The notes under the pieces are model-generated. The model did not search any database and had not been told where the DNA came from. It worked only from the letters and a program-made list of their open reading frames with translations. Shown here in pieces: positions 37,313 through 45,985 of a stretch of DNA of 64,000 nt; the stretch's first letter is position 1; each line of letters begins with the position of its first letter. This DNA comes from Roseibium aquae (lineage in GTDB: Bacteria > Pseudomonadota > Alphaproteobacteria > Rhizobiales > Stappiaceae). The stretch lies in assembly GCF_008711285.1 (NCBI RefSeq), contig NZ_VXDC01000006.1, positions 62,001 through 126,000 of the forward strand, given 5' to 3'. The position numbers and the translations under genes were made by a program.

Positions 37313-39112
37313 TTGTTACGCCATCTGCATCTCACGCCGACACTGACCGTCGTGATTGGCCTGTTGGTCGCCGCCACGGCAGGCCTTGTGCTCGCCGTCC
37401 AGGCGATCACATCGGACCGGGTCGCCCGTGAGATGGGAGCTGAGCTCGTGACCACGGGCATAACCGCGCTGAGGCGCGAATTCACCGGGCAGCTTGACAA
37501 CATCGAGGAACAGGCGGCCTTCATCTCGCGTGCCATCAAGACGGGCACGGTGCTGCTGGAGGGGGACGAAGGCCTCGGTGCCTTCACCTTCGGCAGCTTG
37601 GCCGGAACACCTCAGGTATCGCTCATCGCCATCATCCCGGCCGGCGCGAGCGCGATCGTGATCCAACGCGGCGCCGATGACGGTGTTCTGGTGACGGCCC
37701 GCGTCCCCCGCGACGGACTTCCCGCAGCCCTCGGCACCCCCGACAAATGGGAGGGTGGCCGTGAGGCCTTCTGGACGCCGGTGTCCTACAGGGCCGCCAT
37801 GGATCAGAGCCTTGTGACCTACATTCTGCCGGTCTGGAAAGACGGCACCTTCCTTGGAACGGTCGCGGTCGGGGTGTCGCTCGATTTGTTGTCGGCTTTC
37901 ACGGCGCGGATATCGGGCGAGAACCTGAAGGTCTACCTGATCTACGATGACACCCATCTGCTGGCCCACCCGGACCTGCTTAAAGTTCGTCCGGACCGGT
38001 CGGTACGCGCGCCCATGGTCCCGCTGGATCAGGCTCCCGATCCGTTCCTGCGCGCCTATGGCAGTATGGAAATCCTGGAAGCGAGTCATACGTTGCCCGA
38101 ACGGATGACCCTGCGGGTCGGGGTGTCAGATACGGGCGAACGCCGTCTGCTGGTCACCGAAGTCACCGCGGAAGAGTTTGGCGCTCTGCCGGTAACGGTC
38201 GGGTCGGATTTTCCCGCCGCCTATCTGGAGCACTCTTTCGACGAACTCTACCAGGCCCTTTTGATGGGCATCGCCATGCTCGGGATGTCGCTGGTGGGCG
38301 CGGCCCTTCTGGCTCATTCCATTGCCAAACCGGTGCGCCGCGCGGCCGAGAGCGCGAACCGGGTCGCAGGCCTGGATTTGGAGCATGTGGCTCCTCTGCC
38401 GCCAAGCCCGATCACCGAACTCGACAGTCTGGCAAGGGGTTTCAACGCAATGGTCGCGGGCCTGAGGGCGTTCAACCGCTATGTGCCCAAGGCTCTCGTC
38501 GAAAAGCTCCTGGCCGAAGGCCGGGCCGAGGCCCCGCCCGAAACCCGCCGGGTCGCCGTCCTGTTTACCGATATCGCAGGCTTTACCTCCGTGTGCGAGG
38601 GGGCAACGGCCAGCGAGACGGCGAACTTCATCAATGACCATCTGGCGCTCATTGGCGGCCAGGTGCGAGCCCATGGCGGCACGATCGACAAGTATATCGG
38701 GGATTCCGTCATGGCGTTTTGGGGCGCGCCGGAGGAAATCGACAATCCGGCGGAACAAGCCGCCCATGCTGCGCTGGCGATCGCCCGCGCCCTGAAGGAA
38801 GACAACCGTGCCCGCGCGGCCCGGGGCCTTCAGCCCGTGCGCCTGCGGATCGGGCTGCACGTCGGCCCGCTGGTCGTGGGGGATATCGGTGCCCCGGAGC
38901 GGGTGAACTACACGGTGATCGGCGATACGGTGAACATCGCCTCCCGGCTGGAAAGCCTTGGCAAGGAAATCGATCCCGGCGCCGAGGTCATCATCCTCTG
39001 CTCGCGCGAGGTGGCCGGCGAGTTGGATCGCGATATCGGGATTGCCGATGTCGGTTCGCAGCAGGTGAAGGGACGCGGACAGGCCGTGGATGTCCTGCGC
39101 CTTCTCCCCTGA
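37313..39112 (+). CDS. Class III adenylate cyclase with Cache-type sensor and HAMP
   Basis: 599 residues from TTG, the only start before a stop upstream. TM about 12-32; periplasmic Cache-like domain to about 310, with WEGGREAFWTPVSYRAAM; TM about 314-335; HAMP about 337-385; class III cyclase domain about 410-595. Metal aspartates lie in FTDIAGF and GDSVMAFWG, substrate-specifying lysine in DKYIGD, and transition-state Asn-Arg in TVNIASRLE. cAMP production is expected. Membrane bound, sensing a periplasmic signal. A cyclic-nucleotide-domain antiporter lies about 20 kb to the right in the window. Confidence 0.9.
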   Translation: MLRHLHLTPTLTVVIGLLVAATAGLVLAVQAITSDRVAREMGAELVTTGITALRREFTGQLDNIEEQAAFISRAIKTGTVLLEGDEGLGAFTFGSLAGTPQVSLIAIIPAGASAIVIQRGADDGVLVTARVPRDGLPAALGTPDKWEGGREAFWTPVSYRAAMDQSLVTYILPVWKDGTFLGTVAVGVSLDLLSAFTARISGENLKVYLIYDDTHLLAHPDLLKVRPDRSVRAPMVPLDQAPDPFLRAYGSMEILEASHTLPERMTLRVGVSDTGERRLLVTEVTAEEFGALPVTVGSDFPAAYLEHSFDELYQALLMGIAMLGMSLVGAALLAHSIAKPVRRAAESANRVAGLDLEHVAPLPPSPITELDSLARGFNAMVAGLRAFNRYVPKALVEKLLAEGRAEAPPETRRVAVLFTDIAGFTSVCEGATASETANFINDHLALIGGQVRAHGGTIDKYIGDSVMAFWGAPEEIDNPAEQAAHAALAIARALKEDNRARAARGLQPVRLRIGLHVGPLVVGDIGAPERVNYTVIGDTVNIASRLESLGKEIDPGAEVIILCSREVAGELDRDIGIADVGSQQVKGRGQAVDVLRLLP

Positions 39113-39325
39113 TCCCCCAAGCCGCGAAAACAGAAGAGCCGCACCAATACCTGCCCAACACCCCAAGATTTATTCAAGGTTCGATGATGTTAATAAAAAG
39201 TAAACAAATAGTATTTGGGCATTAGGTTGTTTTGACTAGCGAAAACTTCCATCGGGTTTTCCAGCGATTTACGGCAGCCTTTTGAAGTGGCTACACTGAT
39301 GATCATTCGATGCAGGAGGCGTTCG

Positions 39326-39664
39326 ATGACCGTCAGAAAAGACTTGAGAACCATGCTGGAACTCTCGCGGCCCGAAGCCGCGGCCCTGCTTTACGTTCCG
39401 CTGGGCCATCTTGACGCCTTCCTCGCCAAAGAGAAAATCGAGTACGTGTACCACGGTGCCGAACCCCGAGTCCGGCTGCATGATGTCATGGCCTACAAGC
39501 GGAAGCGCGAGACGGTGCGTGCCCGTGCCTTGAACGAAATCGCAAAGCTTAATGCGGCCATGTCCCCGCCAACGGTCTTGACCGCACCGCTGCCGCTCGC
39601 GGCGGCCGCCGAAGACGAGGCCGCCGGATCGGATCCGGCGGCACCATCGCCCGCATTCGTTTGA
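39326..39664 (+). CDS. Excisionase/antitoxin-type HTH protein (MerR-like winged helix)
   Basis: 112 residues; ATG 7 bp after AGGAGG. MLELSRPEAAALLYVPLGHL, then DAFLAKEKIEYVYHGAEPRV and RLHDVMAYKRKRETVRARAL. This layout of two helices, a wing and a YKxKR basic end is that of excisionase-family DNA-binding domains, often antitoxins. No toxin gene is adjacent. Residues 85-112 are an alanine/proline-rich tail. It starts about 210 bp after the cyclase gene; role unknown. Confidence 0.65.
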   Translation: MTVRKDLRTMLELSRPEAAALLYVPLGHLDAFLAKEKIEYVYHGAEPRVRLHDVMAYKRKRETVRARALNEIAKLNAAMSPPTVLTAPLPLAAAAEDEAAGSDPAAPSPAFV

Positions 39665-39676
39665 CCGGTCAGCTGA

Positions 39677-41320
39677 TCAGCGCACCAGAATGTTCTTGAA
39701 CTGCCAGGGATCGGTCGTGTCGAGGTCTTCGGGAAAAAAGCCCGGACGGCCCTCAAGCGGCGTCCAGTCTGTATAGTAGCCCTTCACCGGCCCGAGATAC
39801 GGCATCTGGATTTCAAGGCAGCGCTTGTAATCCATCTCGTCCGTTTCCACGATGCCCGCTTCCGGGTTCTCCAGCGCCCAGACCATGCCGGCCAGGACCG
39901 CCGAAGTCACCTGAAGCCCGGTGGCGTTCTGATACGGGGCGAGTTCGCGCGTTTCCTCGATCGTCAGCTGCGAGCCGTACCAGTAAGCGTTTTTCCCATG
40001 GCCATAGAGCAGCACGCCAAGTTCATCGGCCCCATCCTGGATTTCGGTCTCGTCGAGAACGTGCAAGGTCTCCTGGATCTTTCCGGCCGAGCCGAACAAT
40101 TCATGAAGTGACAGCACGGCGACGTTCGCCGGATGGTAGGCATAGTGGCATGTGGGCCGGTATTTCAGCTTCTTTCCGTCTTCCAGCGTGAAGTAGTCGG
40201 CGATCGAAATCGCCTCATTGTGGGTGACCAGGAAACCGTATTGGGCGCCGGGGGTCGGGCACCAGGTGCGCACGCGGGTGCTGGCCCCCGGCTGCTCCAG
40301 ATAGATCGCCGCCCGGCAGCCCTTCTTGTGTTCCTTGGCGTTTTTCGGCTTCCATTTCTCATGGGTGCCCCAGCCCAGTTCGGCCGGCTGGAAACCTTCG
40401 GACAAAAAGCCTTCGACCGACCAGGTGTTCCAGAAAGCTTCCATGGGCTTGGGCTCTTTCGCCCGCTGCGTGTCGCGTTCGGCGATATGGATCCCCTTGA
40501 CACCGACCTTGCTCATCAGCTTGGCCCAGTCCTTCCGGGAGGACGGCTCTTCGAACTTCAAACCGGTGTCGGTCGCAATATCGACCAGTGCTTTCTTCAC
40601 AAACCAGGACACCATGCCCGGGTTCGCGCCGCAGCAGGAAACCGCGGTGGTGCCGCCGGGGTTTTTCTTCTGTTGCTTGCGCACGGTTTCGCGCAGCGCA
40701 TAGTTGGTGCGGTCGGAAGCCTTGGCGCTGTCATCGAAGTAGAACCCCGCCCAGGGTTCGACGACCGTGTCGATGTAAAGAACACCGAGCTTGCGGCACA
40801 GTTTCATGATGTCGAGGGAGGACGTATCGACCGACAGGTTGACGCAAAAGCCCTGCCCCTCGCCCTCGGTCAACAAGCCGGTGAGGATCTGCTCGTAGTT
40901 CTCCGGGGTCAGAGCCACCTTCTCGAACGTATAACCCCGCTCTGTGACCAGCTTGGCATCGGTATCGACCGGGTCGATGACGGTGAAACGGGTCTTGTCA
41001 AAGTTGAAATGACGCTCGATGAGCGGCAGGGTGCCCTTTCCAATCGACCCGAACCCGATCATGACCATAGGGCCGGTGATCGTGCCATGCACCGGCCAGT
41101 CCGCCTTGACCGCCGCATCGGGCTGACCGGACGCCGCTTTAGCCACCGGCTTTTTCGCAGCGGAGGCCCGGCGCGGCGATGTCTTGCGCGCGGCAATTTG
41201 CTTGTCTTGGGCGGGCTTGGCTTGGGCGGGCTTGGCGCTGGCCCTGCGCCGTTTGGCGGCCGGCTTGTCCGCGGGCGTTTTGGCAGGGGTATCACCGGTG
41301 TCATCGGTCATTGTCGGCAT
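39677..41320 (-). CDS. hss: Homospermidine synthase with histone-H1-like N-terminal extension
   Basis: 547 residues from ATG at 41320; ATG at 41311 is equally possible. Residues about 76-547 match homospermidine synthase: NAD site MVMIGFGSIGKGTLP (about 84-98), FTVIDPVDTD, VNLSVDTSSLDIMKLCRKLG, SCCGANPGMVSWFVK. It makes homospermidine from two putrescines with NAD. The first 75 residues are a low-complexity lysine/alanine/proline tail (SAKPAQAKPAQ, AARKTSPRRASAAKKPV) like histone H1; the enzyme is normally about 470-480 residues without it. Same strand as the GNAT and ODC genes 190 bp upstream, one polyamine operon. Confidence 0.93.
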   Translation of the reverse strand: MPTMTDDTGDTPAKTPADKPAAKRRRASAKPAQAKPAQDKQIAARKTSPRRASAAKKPVAKAASGQPDAAVKADWPVHGTITGPMVMIGFGSIGKGTLPLIERHFNFDKTRFTVIDPVDTDAKLVTERGYTFEKVALTPENYEQILTGLLTEGEGQGFCVNLSVDTSSLDIMKLCRKLGVLYIDTVVEPWAGFYFDDSAKASDRTNYALRETVRKQQKKNPGGTTAVSCCGANPGMVSWFVKKALVDIATDTGLKFEEPSSRKDWAKLMSKVGVKGIHIAERDTQRAKEPKPMEAFWNTWSVEGFLSEGFQPAELGWGTHEKWKPKNAKEHKKGCRAAIYLEQPGASTRVRTWCPTPGAQYGFLVTHNEAISIADYFTLEDGKKLKYRPTCHYAYHPANVAVLSLHELFGSAGKIQETLHVLDETEIQDGADELGVLLYGHGKNAYWYGSQLTIEETRELAPYQNATGLQVTSAVLAGMVWALENPEAGIVETDEMDYKRCLEIQMPYLGPVKGYYTDWTPLEGRPGFFPEDLDTTDPWQFKNILVR

Positions 41321-41505
41321 TTCTCCTATGGTCTATCGCACCGGATGCACCGCTCCGGCCTTCATCTGTCCGGCCCTTCTTCAGACGAACGGATCACTCG
41401 TTGATAAAAAGCGCACAAATTGCGCTTTTGCAAGCGTGTTGTGCCCGGCTTCCGGCCGGGCACAAGATGCCGTCCCCGACACACATACGTATGACGGGCA
41501 AGGGA

Positions 41506-42072
41506 TCAACCGCTACGGGACCTTCCCCGGCGCGGCAGCAGGAGATGCTCGGAAAGCCCCGTGCCCGTGCCGGAGGGGCACAAGTCGCCAGCGGCCTTCA
41601 GGCAGCCCGTCAACGTGGCGGCATGACCCGGGATCAGGTCGGCGGCAAGGAACCGATGACGATCGACGGGTCCGGGCAACGCAGCCCGGTCCAAAAGACC
41701 GGGTGCGAAGCCGAAACGCCGGTAGTAGGCCAAGTCCCCAACCAGCAACACCGAACCGAACCCGCCGATCGCGGCGCGCGTCAACGCATGCCGTACCAAC
41801 CGGTCGCCGGCCTTCCGGCCGCGCAACTGCGGGGCGACCGCAAGCGGGCCAAGCAGAAGAGCAACGCGTTCCGCGTGATCGCGCACAAGCCACAGACGGA
41901 CCGTTCCGGCGAGTTCCCCCTCGCCGGTCACGGCGGAAAAGGCGAAGGCCGGCACCCGGCCCTCGCGCAGCCGCTCACTGGTCTTTTCGCGGCGGTCGAG
42001 GCCAAAGCACAGGTCGAGCAAAGCCTCGCGGGCGCCGCAGTGCTGCGGCGCCTCGTCCAGAATATCGAACAT
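41506..42072 (-). CDS. GNAT-family N-acetyltransferase
   Basis: 188 residues. The acetyl-CoA site reads LLGPLAVAPQLRGRKAGDRL and continues VRHALTRA, with the R/Q-x-x-G-x-G/A motif as QLRGRKAGDRL. Opens MFDILDEAPQHCGAREALLD, then LCFGLDRREKTSERLREG, as in YhbS-like acetyltransferases. 15 bp from the ornithine decarboxylase stop and on the same strand, between it and homospermidine synthase; polyamine acetylation is a reasonable guess but unproven. Confidence 0.83.
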   Translation of the reverse strand: MFDILDEAPQHCGAREALLDLCFGLDRREKTSERLREGRVPAFAFSAVTGEGELAGTVRLWLVRDHAERVALLLGPLAVAPQLRGRKAGDRLVRHALTRAAIGGFGSVLLVGDLAYYRRFGFAPGLLDRAALPGPVDRHRFLAADLIPGHAATLTGCLKAAGDLCPSGTGTGLSEHLLLPRRGRSRSG

Positions 42073-42087
42073 GATAATGCCCGCCGA

Positions 42088-43218
42088 TCAGATCACATAG
42101 GATGCAAGGGGGGCGAAACCGTTGAACCCGACCGACGAATAAGTGGTCGTGTAGGCGCCCGTTGCCTCGATCAGAACCTTGTCGCCGATCGAAAGACTGA
42201 CCGGCAGAGGGTACGGTGTCTTTTCATAGAGCACGTCCACGCTGTCGCAGGTTGGTCCGGCGAGCACGCAAGGAACGGTTTCCGCACCGTCCTTTTCGGT
42301 CCGGATCGGATAGCGGATAGCCTCATCCATGGTTTCGGCCAGGCCATGAAACTTGCCGATGTCCAGATAGACCCAGCGCACCTCATCCTGCTCCGACTTC
42401 TTGGAGATCAGAACCACCTCGGCCTCGATCAGGCCCGCATTCCCCACCATGCCGCGGCCCGGCTCGATGATGGTGGCGGGCAGGCGGTTGCCGAAATGCT
42501 TGGTCAAGGAACCGAAGATCGCAGCGCCGTAGCTCGGAACGCCAGGCACATCCTTGAGGTAGCGGGTCGGAAAACCGCCACCCATATTGACCATTTTCAG
42601 GTCGATCCCGCGAACCGCCATTTCCTGGAAGACCCCGGCTGCCATGGCGAGAGCGAAATCCCAGGCCTGGAGGTTGGCTTGCTGGGAGCCGACATGGAAC
42701 GAGACGCCATAGGCTTGGAGACCGAGCCGGTGGGCGTGTTCAAGGACATCCGGAGCCATGGCCGGATCGCATCCGAACTTTCGGGACAGCGGCCATTCGG
42801 CGCCGGCGCCATCGCACAGGACGCGGCAGAAGACGCGCGATCCGGGTGCGGCACGGGCGATCTTTTCGACCTCTTCGGGGCAGTCCACGGCGAAAAGGCG
42901 GACGCCATAGGCATGGGCTTTCGCAATGTCGCGTTCCTTCTTGATGGTGTTGCCGTAGGAGATGCGGTCCGCCGACGCTCCGGTCGCCAGAACCATTTCG
43001 ATTTCACCGACCGAGGCGCAGTCGAAAGACGACCCGAGGCTTTCCAGAAGGCTCAGGATTTCCGGGGCCGGATTGGCCTTGACAGCGTAATAGACGGACG
43101 TGTCGGGCAGAGCCTTGGCAAAGGTCTCGTAGTTGTCGCGCACAATGTCGAGATCGACGACCACGCAGGGTCCATCGTCATCGCGGCGGCGCAAAAAGTC
43201 GCGGATGCGTTCGCTCAT
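42088..43218 (-). CDS. Ornithine (or lysine/ornithine) decarboxylase, fold-type III
   Basis: 376 residues, the usual length of eukaryotic-type bacterial decarboxylases. PLP lysine is K47 in YAVKANP; SFHVGSQQ, NMGGGFPTRY and IEPGRGMVG are family signatures; the active-site cysteine is in AGPTCDSVD (about 323). It makes putrescine from ornithine (perhaps cadaverine from lysine), the substrate for homospermidine synthase in the same operon. ATG with AAAGGGGG upstream; the long 5' leader is structured (see leader entry). Confidence 0.93.
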   Translation of the reverse strand: MSERIRDFLRRRDDDGPCVVVDLDIVRDNYETFAKALPDTSVYYAVKANPAPEILSLLESLGSSFDCASVGEIEMVLATGASADRISYGNTIKKERDIAKAHAYGVRLFAVDCPEEVEKIARAAPGSRVFCRVLCDGAGAEWPLSRKFGCDPAMAPDVLEHAHRLGLQAYGVSFHVGSQQANLQAWDFALAMAAGVFQEMAVRGIDLKMVNMGGGFPTRYLKDVPGVPSYGAAIFGSLTKHFGNRLPATIIEPGRGMVGNAGLIEAEVVLISKKSEQDEVRWVYLDIGKFHGLAETMDEAIRYPIRTEKDGAETVPCVLAGPTCDSVDVLYEKTPYPLPVSLSIGDKVLIEATGAYTTTYSSVGFNGFAPLASYVI

Positions 43219-43600
43219 GGGGTAGCCCCCTTTCCATATCTTCAGCTGCAGCCGCGCGCATGCTGTTCGGCGCGCTGCAGGTTCACGTCGCAGGGTGCTG
43301 CAAAAGCACTCGTCCGCCTCAGGTTTGGAGCCCGAGGGGGAGCGGCTTTAAACAGCGACGGTTGGGCGAAACCGCTCGAACTGGAGCAGCGCGCTTTCCC
43401 GCGTCGGAAATGCCGTTGATTGGATCGGAAGACCGAACCGCACGTCGGGCAAGGATGTAACAAGTGCCTCTTCTGTTACCCCGGGGGTTGGAGACCCCGG
43501 CAGAGACCAAAAGGGCCCTCTTACGTCGTTGCTTTCAGCCGTCCGGATTGACTGCCCCGCCCCTTGGCGGTGTTTTACGGCAGCTACCCCTTAAGAGATC
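43219..43600 (-). promoter_or_regulatory. Structured 5' leader of the decarboxylase (speF-type candidate)
   Basis: On the minus strand, GCTACCCC (43226-43219) touches the start codon and can pair locally with the GGGG of the ribosome site (GGGGGCTACCCC). About 360 nt upstream, GGGGTAGC (43590-43583) is perfectly complementary to it. A GC-rich hairpin (CCGGGG, 7-nt loop, CCCCGG; 43481-43500) lies between them. Alphaproteobacterial ornithine decarboxylase genes often carry the speF leader RNA, so this may be one. No exact match was tested. Confidence 0.55.
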
Positions 43601-44102
43601 CGAGTTATGGACAGATCCAAGTGTCGAACCCCATGAACGGCCACGGGCACGTGCGAATTTGGGCAGCGCGTAGATAAGCGACAATAATCCGCAGCGCAAG
43701 CGCTTTTTGCCAAAAAACGCATCGGTGGCGATAGCGGCCGGCGATTGCCGGGCGGCGACAACCGGACCGCCCCACTCAGCGTGCTGGGGAGCCGTTGCGC
43801 GGCTCGCCGGACCAGCGCCCGCCCTGCCGGCCATCCCTGCCCTCCGACCGGTCGCAGGTGCCTTTCGCGCAAATCCGGCGCGCAGATCCGGCGGCCCCTT
43901 CCGGCGCGGGAAATTTTAGTTTGGGAGCAGGCCCCGGATCGCCTTGCGAGCGACGGCGGAACACTCATGGAGGGGTCGTGTGCAGGGACACGGCAACGGG
44001 GGGCTGGGGGCGGGCGGACAAACGCCTCGGCCCCAAACGGGACGCAATTCCTAATTTAAATTTTATACTGACATATATCTTAAGTGGTGATAACTTCCGC
44101 GA
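43601..44102. other. Intergenic region, no gene seen
   Basis: About 500 bp between the decarboxylase leader and the RiPP precursor. The first part is GC-rich with no coding signature. The last 60 bp (44040-44102) is AT-rich, with TTTAAATTTTATACTGACATA, and is the likely promoter zone of the precursor gene. Confidence 0.5.
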
Positions 44103-44117
44103 GTGACGTAAAGTCAC
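44103..44117. promoter_or_regulatory. Candidate operator upstream of the RiPP precursor
   Basis: GTGAC, 5 bp, GTCAC is a perfect inverted repeat just downstream of an AT-rich promoter-like zone and 24 bp before the precursor ATG. No repressor gene is near, so it is only a candidate. Confidence 0.25.
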
Positions 44118-44140
44118 CTTTACTTATAAGGGAGATGATC

Positions 44141-44485
44141 ATGGAAGACAATGAAGTTGCCAAACTTCTAGCCGATGCCCAGGTGGGAATTGGCGCGGCT
44201 TTGAAAAACATGAAAAAGAGCGGCGTCGCCATTGGCGGTCTGGCCGCCGGGGCGGAGGCGGCGGCCGGCAACCTGGCCTGCGATTCCGGCTGTGATGCCC
44301 TTGCGCTCGGCGCGGAGCGCGACATGAAGGTCAAGCGGGTCATTGAACTGGAGAACTTCGCCGCGTCGAAGGGCGGTCAGCTTGAACTCCAGAAAATCCT
44401 GAAAACCGGACCGGAAGTCGCGGGCCACAACCTCGGCTGCGATTCCGGCTGCGGCTCCGAGGCGTTTGTGAAGACCCTCCGCTGA
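44141..44485 (+). CDS. Candidate RiPP precursor with duplicated CDSGC core
   Basis: 114 residues; ATG 8 bp after AGGGAG. The N-terminal part (MEDNEVAKLLADAQVGIGAA) is helical with a glycine/alanine-rich end. Two similar cores follow: AGNLACDSGCDALALG (about 42-57; C47 and C51) and AGHNLGCDSGCGSEAFV (about 94-110; C100 and C104), separated by a charged helical linker. The core motif is N-L-[AG]-C-D-S-G-C. There are no other cysteines. With a radical SAM/SPASM gene immediately downstream, this fits a ribosomally made, enzymatically modified peptide. I know of no class with this core. The product and cleavage site are unknown. Confidence 0.75.
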   Translation: MEDNEVAKLLADAQVGIGAALKNMKKSGVAIGGLAAGAEAAAGNLACDSGCDALALGAERDMKVKRVIELENFAASKGGQLELQKILKTGPEVAGHNLGCDSGCGSEAFVKTLR

Positions 44486-44534
44486 CCGGCTGCCGCACAA
44501 CCTATCGGTCATGCAACTTGCGCGAAGCGGGCGT

Positions 44535-44577
44535 CGCGGTCCCGAAGCTGTTTTCGAAAAGCGGCTCCGGGACCGCG
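44535..44577 (+). terminator. Perfect hairpin between precursor and maturase genes
   Basis: CGCGGTCCCG (44535-44544) pairs with CGGGACCGCG (44568-44577). The inner 23 nt also fold (AGC with GCT, TTTT with AAAA). No T-run follows, so it may act as a partial terminator or mRNA stabiliser that keeps precursor transcripts in excess over the enzyme, a known RiPP operon feature. Confidence 0.55.
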
Positions 44578-44638
44578 ATGCGGAAAAGCGTCCAAGCGGG
44601 CCGCCGTCTGCCGGGAACGGGGGGATCGGGAGAGGTGA

Positions 44639-45985
44639 ATGTTGAAGCTGTCCAAGTACTGCATCGCGTCCGAGCCTTTTGGAGATTTTGCCTCGGGTGA
44701 CACCAAACATGTCCTTTTGTCCGGCCGGACCGGCGAAATAAGGGTGATTGGCGCGCAAGGCTGGGACCTGCTCAGCGCGCCGGACTTTTCGGGCAACGAT
44801 CTACCGGGGGATCTGCGCTACGAGCTCATGTCCATCGAGGCGCTTGTCCCCGAGCAGGAAGACGAATTGACCGTCATCCTGGACCGCAACCGGGCCGCGC
44901 AGGAAGACACCGGCCAGTTCTATCTGGTGATTCAGCCAACGGCCTCGTGCCAGCTTGGCTGCGGCTATTGCGGCCAGGCCCATACCAGCCAGAAACTCGA
45001 CGATCTCGACACGGACCGACTGGTCACCATGGTCTCCGAGAAGCTGGAAACCGGCCGGTTCGAGCATTTTCAGGTCGGCTGGTTCGGGGCCGAACCGCTC
45101 AACGCGCTTTCAAAGATTTACGAGCTCAGCGTCGCATTCGAGAAAGCCGCCGCAAAAGCCGGTTGCAGCTACGGCGCGAAAGTGGTCACGAACGGCATGA
45201 AGCTTACCGTGCCCACGGCCCTGAAGCTGGCGCGTGAAGCCGGTGTCCGGCTTGTCGAGATCACTCTCGACGGCGATCGGGAGTTTCACGACAAGCGCCG
45301 TTTCACAAAGAAAAACCAACCCTCCTTCGACCGGATCTACGGCAATCTCTTGAAGGTTGCCACGCACCCGGACATCGATTTTCAAATCAACATCCGCGCC
45401 AATGTGGATGAGCACAATGTGGAGGGCGTGTTCGCGCTGATCGACCGCTTGGCATCTGACGGGCTGCAAGAGCGGATCCGGTTCTACACCGCGCCGGTCC
45501 ATTCCTGGGGCAACGATGCGCATCTTCAGGCCGTGGAACTGGCTCGTTACGCGAAATGGGAACTCAATTGCCTCGCCTATCTGGTGAACAGGGGGTTCCG
45601 CTCAGGTCTCGTCCCAAACCGCAAGAACGTCGTCTGCATGGCCGCGATGAAGAACGGATTGCTGGTCGATGCCTACGGGGAAGCCTTCGACTGCACGGAA
45701 GTCTCCTATGTGCCAGCCTACGGGTCTGACAATACCTACAAGATCGGCACCTTGGCCGAGGGAATAGATGCGAACAAGCGCAAGATCTTTTCGGAGTATC
45801 TGGGCAATGTGAAATCGGGCGAATTGCCCTGTGCGTCCTGTGAAATCCTGCCGATCTGCGGCGGCTCATGCCCCAAGCAATGGAATGAAGGCCTCACCCC
45901 CTGCCCGCCGACCAAGCTGAACATCCGTGGCCGCCTCCTGCTGCACTATTGCGCGTCCAAAATCCGTGAAGAGATCCCCGCGTGA
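44639..45985 (+). CDS. Radical SAM/SPASM peptide-modifying enzyme
   Basis: 448 residues; ATG after GGGAGAGG. The radical SAM cluster is C104-x3-C108-x2-C111 (ASCQLGCGYCGQ). The usual GGE motif reads GWFGAEPL. The C-terminal SPASM domain has about seven cysteines: NVVCMAAMKNG, AFDCTEV, LPCASCEILPICGGSCPKQW and TPCPPTK, enough for two extra 4Fe-4S clusters. The N-terminal 95 residues may bind the leader peptide. It lies 153 bp after the precursor and is translationally coupled to the next gene by GTGA. Sactipeptide- or ranthipeptide-like crosslinking is plausible, but the exact chemistry is unknown. Confidence 0.85.
   Translation: MLKLSKYCIASEPFGDFASGDTKHVLLSGRTGEIRVIGAQGWDLLSAPDFSGNDLPGDLRYELMSIEALVPEQEDELTVILDRNRAAQEDTGQFYLVIQPTASCQLGCGYCGQAHTSQKLDDLDTDRLVTMVSEKLETGRFEHFQVGWFGAEPLNALSKIYELSVAFEKAAAKAGCSYGAKVVTNGMKLTVPTALKLAREAGVRLVEITLDGDREFHDKRRFTKKNQPSFDRIYGNLLKVATHPDIDFQINIRANVDEHNVEGVFALIDRLASDGLQERIRFYTAPVHSWGNDAHLQAVELARYAKWELNCLAYLVNRGFRSGLVPNRKNVVCMAAMKNGLLVDAYGEAFDCTEVSYVPAYGSDNTYKIGTLAEGIDANKRKIFSEYLGNVKSGELPCASCEILPICGGSCPKQWNEGLTPCPPTKLNIRGRLLLHYCASKIREEIPA

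Noticed and set aside
39113-39325. Possible toxin gene paired with the excisionase-like protein
   Set aside because: No frame with a ribosome site or toxin motif is seen on either side.
41179-43419. 746-codon plus-strand open frame
   Set aside because: Antisense to GNAT and ODC genes and their leader; no domain.
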